Source of the DNA: a virus
DNA length: 37,628 nt
Strand: one strand, 5' to 3'
IMG/VR virus record: IMGVR_UViG_3300030329_004866
Coordinates: 1 to 37,628 of that record
In this document: positions 19,205 through 26,600 of the stretch, piece by piece
How the letters are laid out: every line of letters begins with the position of its first letter
How positions within the stretch are numbered: the stretch's first letter is position 1
The notes under the pieces: model-generated
What the model was told of the DNA's origin: nothing
The model's database searches: none
Seen by the model: only the letters and a program-made list of their open reading frames with translations
Program-made: the position numbers and the translations under genes

Positions 19205-19618
19205 ATGCAAGTAGAACTTAACCAAATCGAGCGGGAAGACCTGGAGTGCTTCATCTATGAGGGGCACAAAGACGCCTATGGTGTCAAGGGTCGGCACTAC
19301 AATTTTAGTGCCATGAGCATGGACGACCTTCGTAAGGAGGCCGATCGTATTGCTGACGCAATCGATGTTGCTCAGGCTGAGGAGAAGGCTCGTGAAGAGC
19401 AGGCTCTGGCCGAGTTCAAAGCTCGGATCACTGAGGTGATCGAGCTTGGTGCAGGCAACCGCATCAATGCTCTCCGGTGGATGACATCCACTGAGACGTT
19501 CTACCACAGCCAGTCTGTTGAGGGCTGGGTGTGGGAACAGGGCATCCTGTTCACCGACTACGGTCGGGAGCTTGTCAACGAGCTCATGGACATCGTTGAA
19601 TTTGAAGAATGGGAGTAA
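19205..19618 (+). CDS. Conserved hypothetical protein with central coiled coil
   Basis: A 137-residue acidic protein: a small N-terminal domain (VELNQIEREDLECF), a helical middle (LRKEADRIADAIDVAQAEEKAREEQ) and a C-terminal part with NRINALRWMTSTETFY. ATG 19205 has GGAG nine bases upstream; the frame open to 19142 lies in the promoter and can be ignored. Codons are more GC-rich than in later genes. Function unknown; by position an early protein. Confidence 0.75.
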   Translation: MQVELNQIEREDLECFIYEGHKDAYGVKGRHYNFSAMSMDDLRKEADRIADAIDVAQAEEKAREEQALAEFKARITEVIELGAGNRINALRWMTSTETFYHSQSVEGWVWEQGILFTDYGRELVNELMDIVEFEEWE

Positions 19619-19626
19619 ATTCGTTG

Positions 19627-19655
19627 TTGACCTAACGGTCGATGTTTGGTATTAT
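19627..19655 (+). promoter_or_regulatory. Early promoter
   Basis: TTGACC (19627-19632), 17-nt spacer, TATTAT (19650-19655). It shares TTGACCTAACGG with the promoter at 830 and drives the DUF932 gene. Confidence 0.85.
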
Positions 19656-19686
19656 AATAGAGTGAACAGCCAATAGGAGATATGAA

Positions 19687-20646
19687 ATGGCACATGAGTT
19701 AGAAATCGTTAACGGAGAAGCACAGATGGCTTATGTCGGGCAGCTGCCTTGGCATGGTCTCGGGACTGCGGTCGAAGATGACCTCACCCCATCTGAGTTT
19801 CAGGAAGTTGCTGGACTCGACTGGAAAGTCGTTCCTGTTCCTGCGTATGCAGAATTCAAAGGTAAAAAGATCGAGTCTGGTCACCAGATGCTGATCCGGG
19901 ATATTGATTCCAAGCCTTTGACGATGATCACAGGTAACTGGAATCCAGTTCAGAACGATGAAGCGTTTGACTTCTTCAATGAGTTCTGTGAGACCGGTGC
20001 AATGAAGATGGAGACTGCTGGTTCCCTCAAGGGTGGTCAGTGGGTCTGGGCACTTGCAAAGTCGACTGAGGCTTTCTCGTTGTTCGGTGGAGATGAGATT
20101 CAGTCTTATCTACTGTTCTCTAATCCTCACATTTATGGTCGTTCAATCGACATCCAGTTCACACCTACTCGTGTGGTCTGCAATAACACGTTGAATGTTG
20201 CTCTGTCAGAGGACAGCAAGAATCGTGTTCGTATGAACCACCGTCGTGAGTTCGATGCTGACATTGCCAAGGAGATGCTTGGTCTTGCAGCTGAGAAGAT
20301 GGAGAAGTTCAAGACCATGGCAATGTTCATGGGTACGAAATCCTACAAGGATGAGATCGTCAAAGAATACTTTGATGAGGTCTTCCCTGGCTACAGCAAG
20401 AAAGAAGGAGAAGAGCGTGAGTCTTCTCGGAATGCTGTACGGGCTTTCGAAGTTCTTGAAACTCAGCCTGGTGCAGAGTATGCTAAGGGTTCTTGGTGGC
20501 AGGCATTCAATGCCACGACTTACATGATCGATCATGAGATTGGTAAGTCTGAAGAGTCTCGTTTGACCTCCAACTGGTATGGTATGAACAAGACCAAGAA
20601 GATCAAAGCTCTTGAAAAGGCGGTCGAGTATGCAGAAGCAGCGTAG
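19687..20646 (+). CDS. DUF932 phage/plasmid protein
   Basis: The 319-residue protein matches the DUF932 family (known as phage/plasmid-like protein): PWHGLGTAV near the N-terminus, then a helical and beta body and a basic C-terminus (GMNKTKKIKALEKAVEYAEAA). The family is frequent on plasmids and phages but its activity is not known. TAGGAGAT precedes the ATG. Its end overlaps the next small gene by 17 nt. Confidence 0.85.
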   Translation: MAHELEIVNGEAQMAYVGQLPWHGLGTAVEDDLTPSEFQEVAGLDWKVVPVPAYAEFKGKKIESGHQMLIRDIDSKPLTMITGNWNPVQNDEAFDFFNEFCETGAMKMETAGSLKGGQWVWALAKSTEAFSLFGGDEIQSYLLFSNPHIYGRSIDIQFTPTRVVCNNTLNVALSEDSKNRVRMNHRREFDADIAKEMLGLAAEKMEKFKTMAMFMGTKSYKDEIVKEYFDEVFPGYSKKEGEERESSRNAVRAFEVLETQPGAEYAKGSWWQAFNATTYMIDHEIGKSEESRLTSNWYGMNKTKKIKALEKAVEYAEAA

Positions 20647-20803
20647 ACTGATCAAGCGCTTAACCATCGAGTATAGTGAGGAGGAGTCGGAAGACTCCTC
20701 CAAAACTCGTATCCATAAGCTCACTACCGAAGAGAAATATCTCACCGGTACGCAGTGGGAGGATCAACCACTAACCAGCACGAGGTCTGAATACCTTTGT
20801 TGA
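20630..20803 (+). CDS. Small charged hypothetical protein
   Basis: A 57-residue protein with a basic start (QKQRRLIKRLTI) and an acidic stretch (EYSEEESEDSS). ATG 20630 lies in the end of the DUF932 gene, with AAAGGCGG about nine bases upstream; an in-frame ATG at 20612 is less likely. Its coding region contains a 9-bp hairpin (20680-20701), and its TGA (20801-20803) lies within the next -35. Moderate support. Confidence 0.5.
   Translation: MQKQRRLIKRLTIEYSEEESEDSSKTRIHKLTTEEKYLTGTQWEDQPLTSTRSEYLC
20680..20701 (+). other. Perfect hairpin with GGAA tetraloop
   Basis: GGAGGAGTC-GGAA-GACTCCTCC forms a 9-bp stem closed by a GNRA-type loop. No T-run follows, so it is not a standard terminator. 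It lies just downstream of the DUF932 gene and could stabilise or process that mRNA. Confidence 0.7.
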
Positions 20804-20828
20804 CCTAACGCTCCACATAAGTGATAAT
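20800..20828 (+). promoter_or_regulatory. Early promoter
   Basis: TTGACC (20800-20805), 17-nt spacer, GATAAT (20823-20828). The TTGACCTAACG start matches the promoters at 830 and 19627. It drives the phosphatase gene at 20850. Confidence 0.8.
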
Positions 20829-20849
20829 TATATAATGAGGAGAAGTTAG

Positions 20850-21350
20850 ATGGATGTGATTTTCGATATTGATGGGACGTTGGTGGACATTAGCCATCGG
20901 CTGAAATACATTGGGGCTCCTAGGGAGCATACCAAACTCGATGATGATGAGCACAAGCGCCTGTCCAAAAAGGACTGGAAAGCGTTCCGTGATCCATTGA
21001 AAAAGCGGTGGGATGAGCCAATTTGGCCTGTTATCAGCACTTTATTGGCTCTCCACGCTGCTGGACACCGGATTCTCATTGCTTCCGGCCGGACTAAGTC
21101 GGAAAAAGAAGGTACCTTGGATTCTCTCAGGACATATATACCCTTCATAGACGATGTCCCTCTGTATATGCGTAGTGATGGAGACTTTCGAAAGGATACT
21201 GTCGTAAAGTCTGCAATGCTCGATAAGATGCTAGATGCTGGGTACAAACCAGTTATGGTCTTTGATGACAGACCTTCTGTCATAGAGATGTGGCATAGCA
21301 GAGGATTGAAAGTCATGGATGTGAGAGATCCATCCAAAGGAAATTTTTAA
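20850..21350 (+). CDS. PNKP-type 3'-phosphatase (HAD)
   Basis: The 166-residue protein reads as the phosphatase domain of T4 polynucleotide kinase: DIDGTLVDISHR (residues 6-17), then ILIASGRTKSEKEG, YMRSDGDFRKDTVVK (about 110-124) and PVMVFDDRPSVIEMWHSRG (about 134-152). It should remove 3' phosphates from nucleic acid ends. The kinase domain is absent, so it is a stand-alone phosphatase. GAGGAGAAG precedes the ATG. It may work with the ligase-like protein at 4400. Confidence 0.85.
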   Translation: MDVIFDIDGTLVDISHRLKYIGAPREHTKLDDDEHKRLSKKDWKAFRDPLKKRWDEPIWPVISTLLALHAAGHRILIASGRTKSEKEGTLDSLRTYIPFIDDVPLYMRSDGDFRKDTVVKSAMLDKMLDAGYKPVMVFDDRPSVIEMWHSRGLKVMDVRDPSKGNF

Positions 21351-21361
21351 GGAGATCCAAT

Positions 21362-21523
21362 ATGAGCTGGATTACAGATAGAGTAAAGGAACGTACATCT
21401 TGGGACGGTGCAGCATTGATTGCTGTAGGTGCCGTTGTACTTTTCTTGGGCCCATTTGCTAAGTGGGCAGCATATGCTGCCATTGCATGGGGTCTATGGA
21501 CAATGTGGAAGAAGGAAGACTAA
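21362..21523 (+). CDS. 53-residue membrane protein
   Basis: The product has an amphipathic start (SWITDRVKERTSWDG) and two hydrophobic stretches (ALIAVGAVVLFLGPF and WAAYAAIAWGLW), then MWKKED; it is probably a small inner-membrane protein. AAGGAG lies eight bases upstream of the ATG. It shares the transcript of the phosphatase gene. Function unknown. Confidence 0.7.
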   Translation: MSWITDRVKERTSWDGAALIAVGAVVLFLGPFAKWAAYAAIAWGLWTMWKKED

Positions 21524-21530
21524 TTCTTCG

Positions 21531-21559
21531 TTGACTATCAATCCATAATGGAGGATAAA
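21531..21559 (+). promoter_or_regulatory. Promoter of the tmRNA gene
   Basis: TTGACT (21531-21536), 17-nt spacer, GATAAA (21554-21559). GATAAATA (21554-21561) also comes close to the T4 late motif TATAAATA, so both early and late use are possible. Confidence 0.6.
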
Positions 21560-21569
21560 TAATAACGTA

Positions 21570-21858
21570 ACGCTGAAGAGGATCAAAAGCTAGACAGGAC
21601 CGGGGTGCAAATCCCCGCACCTCCACCATAAGCACTTGGCATCGAAAGTAAGTTCCTTGGCCAAGGCGGTGAAATCCAAGTGTTTATGGGGGGTGTGCTA
21701 GGATCGACTGGTAGTGATTAGTGAATTGGAGTTACGAGGCTGACCGCTTTATAGGTCAAACACTATAAATGCAAACGATAATTTTGCACCAATGGCACTT
21801 GCTGCTTAAGCAGTAAGGATACCGGAGTTCGGGAGGCACTTGGCAACAGAAGCCTCCC
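21570..21858 (+). ncRNA. ssrA: Circularly permuted (two-piece) tmRNA
   Basis: The acceptor piece comes first: T-arm CGGGG-TGCAAAT-CCCCG (21601-21617), acceptor strand CACCTCC, then A and CCA (to 21628). A linker (21629-21688) folds as an 11-bp helix (TAAGCACTTGG with CCAAGTGTTTA). The coding piece starts GGGGGTG (21689-21695), pairing with CACCTCC with one G-U, and continues with GGATCGAC like other tmRNAs. The tag frame starts at GCA 21771 and ends at TAA 21809, encoding ANDNFAPMALAA. A stem GGGAGGC/GCCTCCC (21831-21858) ends it. It should rescue stalled ribosomes and tag proteins for ClpXP-type proteolysis, using host SmpB. The 5' end is estimated. Confidence 0.93.
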
Positions 21859-21877
21859 ACTTATTTAAGGAGAGGAA

Positions 21878-22195
21878 ATGTCAGAAGTTCTAACAATTAC
21901 AGACAATGCTAAAGAATATATGAACAAGGTGGCTGATGGTAAGTATGTCACGTTGGGTGTTCGTAGTGGTGGATGTGCTGGTTTAGAATATGAGTGGGGA
22001 CTATCAGATAGTGTTGAACATGAGACTATTAAGTGGACTCCTATAGATGATATTTTGTTGATCGATCCTATGGCAGAAATGTTCATGTTTGGATCGGTTG
22101 TGGATTATGTTAATGAACTAGGAGGTGCATACTTGAAAGTGGTTAATCCAATGGCTCAATCACAGTGTGGGTGTGGTACTAGCTTCTCAGCATGA
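21878..22195 (+). CDS. iscA: A-type Fe-S cluster carrier (IscA/HesB)
   Basis: The 105-residue protein has the three family cysteines: GGCAGLEY (Cys33) and CGCGTSFSA at the C-terminus (Cys97 and Cys99). Such proteins carry Fe-S clusters to apo-proteins; a radical SAM enzyme in the same window is a possible client. HesB-like genes are common in marine T4-like phages. AAGGAGAGG precedes the ATG; it directly follows the tmRNA and may be read from the same promoter. Its end overlaps the next gene by 4 nt. Confidence 0.92.
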   Translation: MSEVLTITDNAKEYMNKVADGKYVTLGVRSGGCAGLEYEWGLSDSVEHETIKWTPIDDILLIDPMAEMFMFGSVVDYVNELGGAYLKVVNPMAQSQCGCGTSFSA

Positions 22196-22995
22196 TACAC
22201 TTTGATTGGAAGGGCAAGATTGGTTATGGAGATATTATAAGTCCAATCTGCTATGCACACACATTAGCACAACGCAATTGTGAGGATGTGCATTTCACTA
22301 TGCACTGGATGCATAAACGTGGAGAGAGATTCAAACCTACCGACGCAGAAACACTTGATGCCAGAATGAAGGTACTGTTTCGACAAGTCCAACCAATAAA
22401 CTATCACAAGGTTACCTACACCCAACATTTTTCTACCAATATGAATTACAATCATTCGAATTATGATGACTTTGATGATTATCATAACCTATGGTGGTCC
22501 AAGGTACAGAACGTAGATAATGGTAGGAAATCCATCGTTCTAAATACAACTGCCACCCACAAAGAACAATTTGAGGAGTATGCTCCAGAAAAGAACTGGA
22601 AAGATCCTGTTGGAGTTGATGGATGGCGGCATGTTGAACAAATTATTAAAGAACAATGGGGGTTCAATGTTGAATTTGTTGATTATACTACCCCGATAGA
22701 AGATGCTATGGATATCTACCGCAAAGCATTCTTGGCCGTTGGTTATCATGGCTCTGCAATGTGGATAGCTAGATATGTTGGTTGCCCAATGTTGATTTAC
22801 TCAACAAAGCCAATAACAAAAAGGGCATTTCCTTGGGCTCACGTTAGAAATAAATTTGATCGTGAGCAGTTTGTAGCTACAGATCCTTATAAGGTCCGAA
22901 GGTCCTCAAAGGCTAGATTAACAGAGGTGAAAAAACAATATGAGCTATTCCTCAACACTCCCAACTTACATCGGTTACGAGGCAAGAGAACATAG
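22192..22995 (+). CDS. Putative glycosyltransferase-like protein (GT-B style)
   Basis: The 267-residue protein begins IGYGDIISPICYAHTLAQ, as in GT-B enzymes of the heptosyl/fucosyltransferase kind, and ends its fold with AVGYHGSAMWIARYVGCPMLIYS, a donor-site-like pattern. Sequence support is moderate, but it is first in a block with two clear glycosyltransferases. It starts in an ATGA overlap with iscA and overlaps the next gene by 56 nt. Confidence 0.6.
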   Translation: MIHFDWKGKIGYGDIISPICYAHTLAQRNCEDVHFTMHWMHKRGERFKPTDAETLDARMKVLFRQVQPINYHKVTYTQHFSTNMNYNHSNYDDFDDYHNLWWSKVQNVDNGRKSIVLNTTATHKEQFEEYAPEKNWKDPVGVDGWRHVEQIIKEQWGFNVEFVDYTTPIEDAMDIYRKAFLAVGYHGSAMWIARYVGCPMLIYSTKPITKRAFPWAHVRNKFDREQFVATDPYKVRRSSKARLTEVKKQYELFLNTPNLHRLRGKRT

Positions 22996-23629
22996 AGCTT
23001 GGGAAGTTTGTGCTCGATCGATCGAATACTATAACGAACTACATGGTGCCAATAATGTTCAAGTGATCAAACTTAGATCACAAGACATACCTGAATACAA
23101 TAGAGACCATGGTGAGCCTCAATCTACAGATTTCACATTTACACGATTCTGGGTACCATACCTGACAGGGTTTAAAGGCACCGCTATTTTTGTTGACTGT
23201 GATTTTTTATTCCTTGAAGATATTAGTTTGATTGAATGGTATGCTCGTGACCATGCTGTAGCTGTTGTACAGCATCCTCCATATCAGCCTCATAGTGATG
23301 TTAAGATGGATGGTGTAGCACAGCATAGATCGTATAGAAAGAACTGGGCTTCTCTAATGGTATTCAATTGTGAGCATCCATCTAATGCTATCCTAACACC
23401 AGACTATCTTAACAACCATACACCAGGATTAGACTTTCACCATCTTTCGTGGTTGAAGGACGAAGAGATTAACTCGATTCCTTTGGATTGGAATTGTCTT
23501 GATGGTTATTATGATTTGATCGATCCTAGAGCAATCCATTATACAGATGGTGGCCCTTGGTTTGATGAATATAAAAATACAAAATATTCACATCTATGGA
23601 TAGACTTTGAAGAGAACTTTATGTCATGA
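22940..23629 (+). CDS. Glycosyltransferase, GT8-like
   Basis: The 229-residue protein has TAIFVDCDFLFLEDI with a D-x-D motif for metal and nucleotide-sugar binding, WASLMVFNCEH, and IHYTDGGPWF near the C-terminus, all typical of GT8-type (GT-A) enzymes. Donor and acceptor are unknown. AGAGGTG lies upstream of ATG 22940, inside the preceding gene. It overlaps the QueC-like gene by 4 nt. Confidence 0.8.
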   Translation: MSYSSTLPTYIGYEAREHRAWEVCARSIEYYNELHGANNVQVIKLRSQDIPEYNRDHGEPQSTDFTFTRFWVPYLTGFKGTAIFVDCDFLFLEDISLIEWYARDHAVAVVQHPPYQPHSDVKMDGVAQHRSYRKNWASLMVFNCEHPSNAILTPDYLNNHTPGLDFHHLSWLKDEEINSIPLDWNCLDGYYDLIDPRAIHYTDGGPWFDEYKNTKYSHLWIDFEENFMS

Positions 23630-24258
23630 GTGAAGACCTTGCTCCATATATCCAACACAATTTGAAATTACATAGAAAGATTGGTATGTTCATCTCGGGT
23701 GGGTTTGACAGTGCATTATTGCTGTACCTGGTCAATGAGATCAACAACCGCACATTTAAAAAAGAAAAGAATCGTAGTACGCTGACAGCATATACTGTTC
23801 CTAAGTACGATGGTTCATACGACCATTCACCCAACGTAGTTAAGTGGGTCAATCCAAACATTGAAATTAAGACTGTTGGTGATAAAGATTTGCCACACAA
23901 CAAACAGGTTGGTAGTGGTGTAAAGGAAGTTATGCTATCTGGTGAACAAGATCAAGTGTATATTGCACATACTGTGGTGCATGATTGGATGGACTTTCCA
24001 GGAGGCTTGAAGGTTGTCCGTCAGGAGAATAAACATCCTAAGTTCATATTCATGCCGTACATGGATATGAAGTTAGACAAAGCAGACACAATTCGTCTAG
24101 CTAAAGACTTATTAAGTGTGGATCAATTTAAGCAGCTTTGTGAAATCACACACTCATGCACACAGACAACAGGTAAGAGGTGCGGTGTGTGTTGGCATTG
24201 TCAAGAAAGAGCATGGGGATTCAAGCAAGCAGAAATGACAGATTATGGAGAAATGTAA
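23626..24258 (+). CDS. QueC-like PP-loop ATPase
   Basis: The 210-residue protein has the PP-loop SGGFDS (residues 24-29) and a C-terminal zinc site C-x8-C-x2-C-x2-C (HSCTQTTGKRCGVCWHCQERAWGF), exactly the layout of QueC, which makes 7-cyano-7-deazaguanine. None of QueD, QueE, FolE or a transglycosylase is in the window. Its place between glycosyltransferases leaves open a different ATP-dependent amidation or ligation on a sugar precursor. The start overlaps the upstream stop (ATGA). Confidence 0.75.
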   Translation: MSEDLAPYIQHNLKLHRKIGMFISGGFDSALLLYLVNEINNRTFKKEKNRSTLTAYTVPKYDGSYDHSPNVVKWVNPNIEIKTVGDKDLPHNKQVGSGVKEVMLSGEQDQVYIAHTVVHDWMDFPGGLKVVRQENKHPKFIFMPYMDMKLDKADTIRLAKDLLSVDQFKQLCEITHSCTQTTGKRCGVCWHCQERAWGFKQAEMTDYGEM

Positions 24259-24261
24259 GTA

Positions 24262-25047
24262 ATGAATGACATCACCTTCATAATAACCTACTATGGCCAG
24301 GTAGAGAGGTTATTGCATCATTGCAAATTCTTTGGTAGCGCTGACTCTGCTTTCAAACGTCACTTTAAAGTGATGTTCATAAACGATGGATTTGATGATG
24401 ATGGATTGTTTGAGGATATGTTAGAAGCCTATCAAACACAGTTTCGTCTTAGTGGATATAAGGTAACAGCAGATGTTGGTTTCAATAGTCATGGTTGTCG
24501 TAATCTGGGTATGTTGCAAAGTGATACACACTGGAATATATTGACAGACATCGATGTATATTGGGGTCACTATCTGCTCGAGCAACTAATAACACAAGAT
24601 CTAAGTAACGATAATTATTATGTGTTTAGAGTGTTGTTCAACTTCGAGGATAATCCAGAAGATTATGAGCATGTGGATCCTAAACGTATATTGAAGTTTG
24701 TAGCACATCCTAATGTGTTCCTAATGAGCAAGCCGTGCTTTTGGTCGACAGGAGGATACGATATTGAGTTCACAGGTCTTCGACATGGTGATGGTGAGTT
24801 TTTCCTTGCTGTTGACAAAGATAAATATGATCATGTACTGTTTCATCCATCATATGGAGAGAGTTATGAGGATTTCCCACACGTGCACGTGCAGGATCCA
24901 AATAGGGCGGGGTCGTATATTAATCAATCAACAGAACGAGCCGGCTATTTAAAAAGAACTGTTGACTTTGTCACCGTAAGGAACGAAGATAGAGAGAGAA
25001 AGTTTAAAAAGAGGATTATCTGCTTCCCCTGGCAGCGGGTAATATAA
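24262..25047 (+). CDS. Glycosyltransferase, GT2-like
   Basis: The 261-residue protein begins ITFIITYYGQVERLLHH, has GFNSHGCRNLGM, the D-x-D motif ILTDIDVYWG and GGYDIEFTGLRHGDGEFF, following the GT-A plan of family 2 (glycosyltransferases with the WGxEDxE-like region replaced by GLRHGDGE). Substrate unknown. It lies 3 nt after the QueC-like gene and 3 nt before the endolysin gene. GTAAGTA before the ATG is a weak binding site, so coupling is likely. Confidence 0.8.
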   Translation: MNDITFIITYYGQVERLLHHCKFFGSADSAFKRHFKVMFINDGFDDDGLFEDMLEAYQTQFRLSGYKVTADVGFNSHGCRNLGMLQSDTHWNILTDIDVYWGHYLLEQLITQDLSNDNYYVFRVLFNFEDNPEDYEHVDPKRILKFVAHPNVFLMSKPCFWSTGGYDIEFTGLRHGDGEFFLAVDKDKYDHVLFHPSYGESYEDFPHVHVQDPNRAGSYINQSTERAGYLKRTVDFVTVRNEDRERKFKKRIICFPWQRVI

Positions 25048-25050
25048 GAC

Positions 25051-25560
25051 ATGAAAACATGGAAGAGAGTAGTGCTGGTCGGTGGTACGATCGGTTTGAT
25101 AATGGGCTTGGTCGTTGGTCAAGCCCGTGGTTCACAAGAAATTAATGATGATTTGTATTGCTTGTCTGAGGCCATTTACTTTGAGGCGGGCAACCAACCG
25201 TTTGTTGGTAAGATGGCAGTTGCTGAAGTGATTCTTAACAGAGTAGAACATATCACATATCCAAATAATATTTGTGATGTTGTTCATCAAGGTCCTGTTA
25301 GAGAGAGTTGGAAAAGGGATGGAACATACTATCCTGTTCGTTGGAGATGTCAATTCACATATTGGTGTGATGGTAAGGCAGATGTGCCATTAGAATCCGA
25401 TACGTGGGAACAGTCTTTGTCAGCTGCATATCTAATGATTACCGGTAATGTGTCGGTGGTAGAAGGTGCAACGCATTATCATGCTACATATGTCAGTCCT
25501 TCGTGGGCCAAGAATCTAAGAAAATTAGTAACCATAGAGGATCACATATTCTACAAATGA
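25051..25560 (+). CDS. SleB-type cell wall hydrolase, probable endolysin
   Basis: The 169-residue protein has an N-terminal hydrophobic segment (residues 7-24, rich in Gly/Val) that could be a signal or signal-anchor-release sequence, then the Hydrolase_2 (PF07486) core: LSEAIYFEAGNQPFVGKMAVAEVILNR (Glu40 and Glu45 are candidate catalytic residues), ICDVV, CQFTYWCDG and THYHA. It should cut peptidoglycan at lysis, and the N-terminal segment suggests export without a holin-only route. Its TGA overlaps the gene 33 start. Confidence 0.85.
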   Translation: MKTWKRVVLVGGTIGLIMGLVVGQARGSQEINDDLYCLSEAIYFEAGNQPFVGKMAVAEVILNRVEHITYPNNICDVVHQGPVRESWKRDGTYYPVRWRCQFTYWCDGKADVPLESDTWEQSLSAAYLMITGNVSVVEGATHYHATYVSPSWAKNLRKLVTIEDHIFYK

Positions 25561-25790
25561 TTGATCTTAATATAAAGACGCCATCAGCATTTGCAGAAGA
25601 GATTGAACAGATGGTTAAGGACCTGTCTATATCTCACTTCGATGCTATCGTGCATTATTGTGATCGTAATGAAATTGAAATTGAGACTGTGGCTTCATGG
25701 GTCAAAGGTAGTCAAGTATTGAAGTCGAAGGTTATGTTAAACGCACAGGATCTAAATATGATCAAAAAGTCAGCAAGATTGCCAATATGA
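25557..25790 (+). CDS. 33: Late transcription coactivator, gp33-like
   Basis: The 77-residue protein (FAEEIEQMVKDLSISHFDAIVHYC ... LNAQDLNMIKKSARLPI) matches the pattern I know for gp33 of T4-like cyanophages, and it sits directly before genes 59 and 32 as in T4. gp33 bridges RNA polymerase with the sliding clamp at late promoters. ATG 25557 overlaps the endolysin stop (ATGA); the open frame to 25503 is inside that gene. No gp55 is in this window. Confidence 0.75.
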   Translation: MIDLNIKTPSAFAEEIEQMVKDLSISHFDAIVHYCDRNEIEIETVASWVKGSQVLKSKVMLNAQDLNMIKKSARLPI

Positions 25791-25984
25791 TGGAGGTAGT
25801 TTGGCAAATTATGTTGATTGTGTGCATGAATGTAAACTGCATAGATCAACCAGTAGAGGAATATAGTAGTGAAAAGGAATGCATCAAAGGGCTTGAATTC
25901 TATGAGCAGTTTCCTAAAGATAGAAATAGTAAATGGGATCGTGTGGAATACATTTGTAAGCCAAAAGGATCTCGATCAACATGA
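25787..25984 (+). CDS. Small protein with leader-like N-terminus and cysteines
   Basis: The 65-residue protein starts with a hydrophobic stretch (VVWQIMLIVCMNVNC) and continues YSSEKECIKGLEFYEQ and YICKPKG. Layout resembles the genes at 2325 and 6402: leader, Ser/Glu/Cys before a helix, then a late Cys. Possibly exported with a disulfide. It is inserted between 33 and 59, coupled to both by 4-nt overlaps. Confidence 0.6.
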   Translation: MMEVVWQIMLIVCMNVNCIDQPVEEYSSEKECIKGLEFYEQFPKDRNSKWDRVEYICKPKGSRST

Positions 25985-26550
25985 ATGAGTACGAATGCTA
26001 TACGACATATATGGCTTTGAAGAGGCACTTCACCTCTGACTATGATATATTTAAGTATCGTGGTAAGGTCAACAATACTGAAAAGTCAAGATTTGATGTT
26101 CGTAAAGACAAGTACTTTTTCTACAAGCTGTCTAAGCTAAAAGATCCTCGATCATTCATGTTAGCTAACATTGTTAATGATCCAAACTTCTTCCCTGGTG
26201 ACGTTAAGAATATGACCTGTCATGCAGTATATACTAATTGGCAGAAAAGACGTCAAAGCATGGGATACACATTTCGTAGTGAGATTGCCAAAATGCACGA
26301 GAAGTATGATGACAATCTCCTCGTCAAAGAATCACACCCTTATCTTATGAGATTAGTGTTAAGGGGTGATGTCTGTCTGGAGACATTTATTATTCTGAAC
26401 AAACTCACACCATTCTTTCAATATTGGAACAAGAAACTGGAAGGTGACATGATCTGGAATGATTTACGTTTGAAGGCAGTTAAGTATGAGCCGTTCTTAG
26501 ATGTTGACTTATATAAATATAAGCAGTATACTATGGAACACTTTGAATAA
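25981..26550 (+). CDS. 59: Helicase loader gp59
   Basis: The 189-residue all-helical protein follows T4 gp59: YTTYMALKRHFTSDYDIFKY at the start, then RKDKYFFYKLSKL, LANIVNDPNFFPGD, LVLRGDVCLETFIILNKL and a C-terminal MIWNDLRLKAVKYEPFL. gp59 loads the replicative helicase gp41 onto gp32-covered fork DNA. T4 gp59 is about 217 residues, so this is a little shorter. It sits between 33 and 32, as in T4. Confidence 0.9.
   Translation: MNEYECYTTYMALKRHFTSDYDIFKYRGKVNNTEKSRFDVRKDKYFFYKLSKLKDPRSFMLANIVNDPNFFPGDVKNMTCHAVYTNWQKRRQSMGYTFRSEIAKMHEKYDDNLLVKESHPYLMRLVLRGDVCLETFIILNKLTPFFQYWNKKLEGDMIWNDLRLKAVKYEPFLDVDLYKYKQYTMEHFE
26504..26532 (+). promoter_or_regulatory. Early-type promoter for gene 32
   Basis: TTGACT (26504-26509), 17-nt spacer, TATACT (26527-26532), inside the end of gene 59. 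The spacer contains a TATAAATA late element, so gene 32 seems to have overlapping early and late start signals. Confidence 0.65.
26512..26519 (+). promoter_or_regulatory. T4-type late promoter element for gene 32
   Basis: TATAAATA in the plus orientation, 82 nt before gene 32. The T4 late consensus is TATAAATA, recognised with gp55/gp33. Lying in AT-rich sequence, it could be chance, but two other copies precede late genes at 33 kb. Confidence 0.5.
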
Positions 26551-26600
26551 ACCGTACACGATTATATAACGCATATACCGCATATAGAAGGAGAAAACGC

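Noticed and set aside
20206-21337. Two minus-strand frames of 163-179 codons
   Set aside because: Antisense to the DUF932 and phosphatase genes, which have family-level support.
21865-22086. Minus-strand frame over iscA
   Set aside because: Antisense to a gene with all three diagnostic cysteines.
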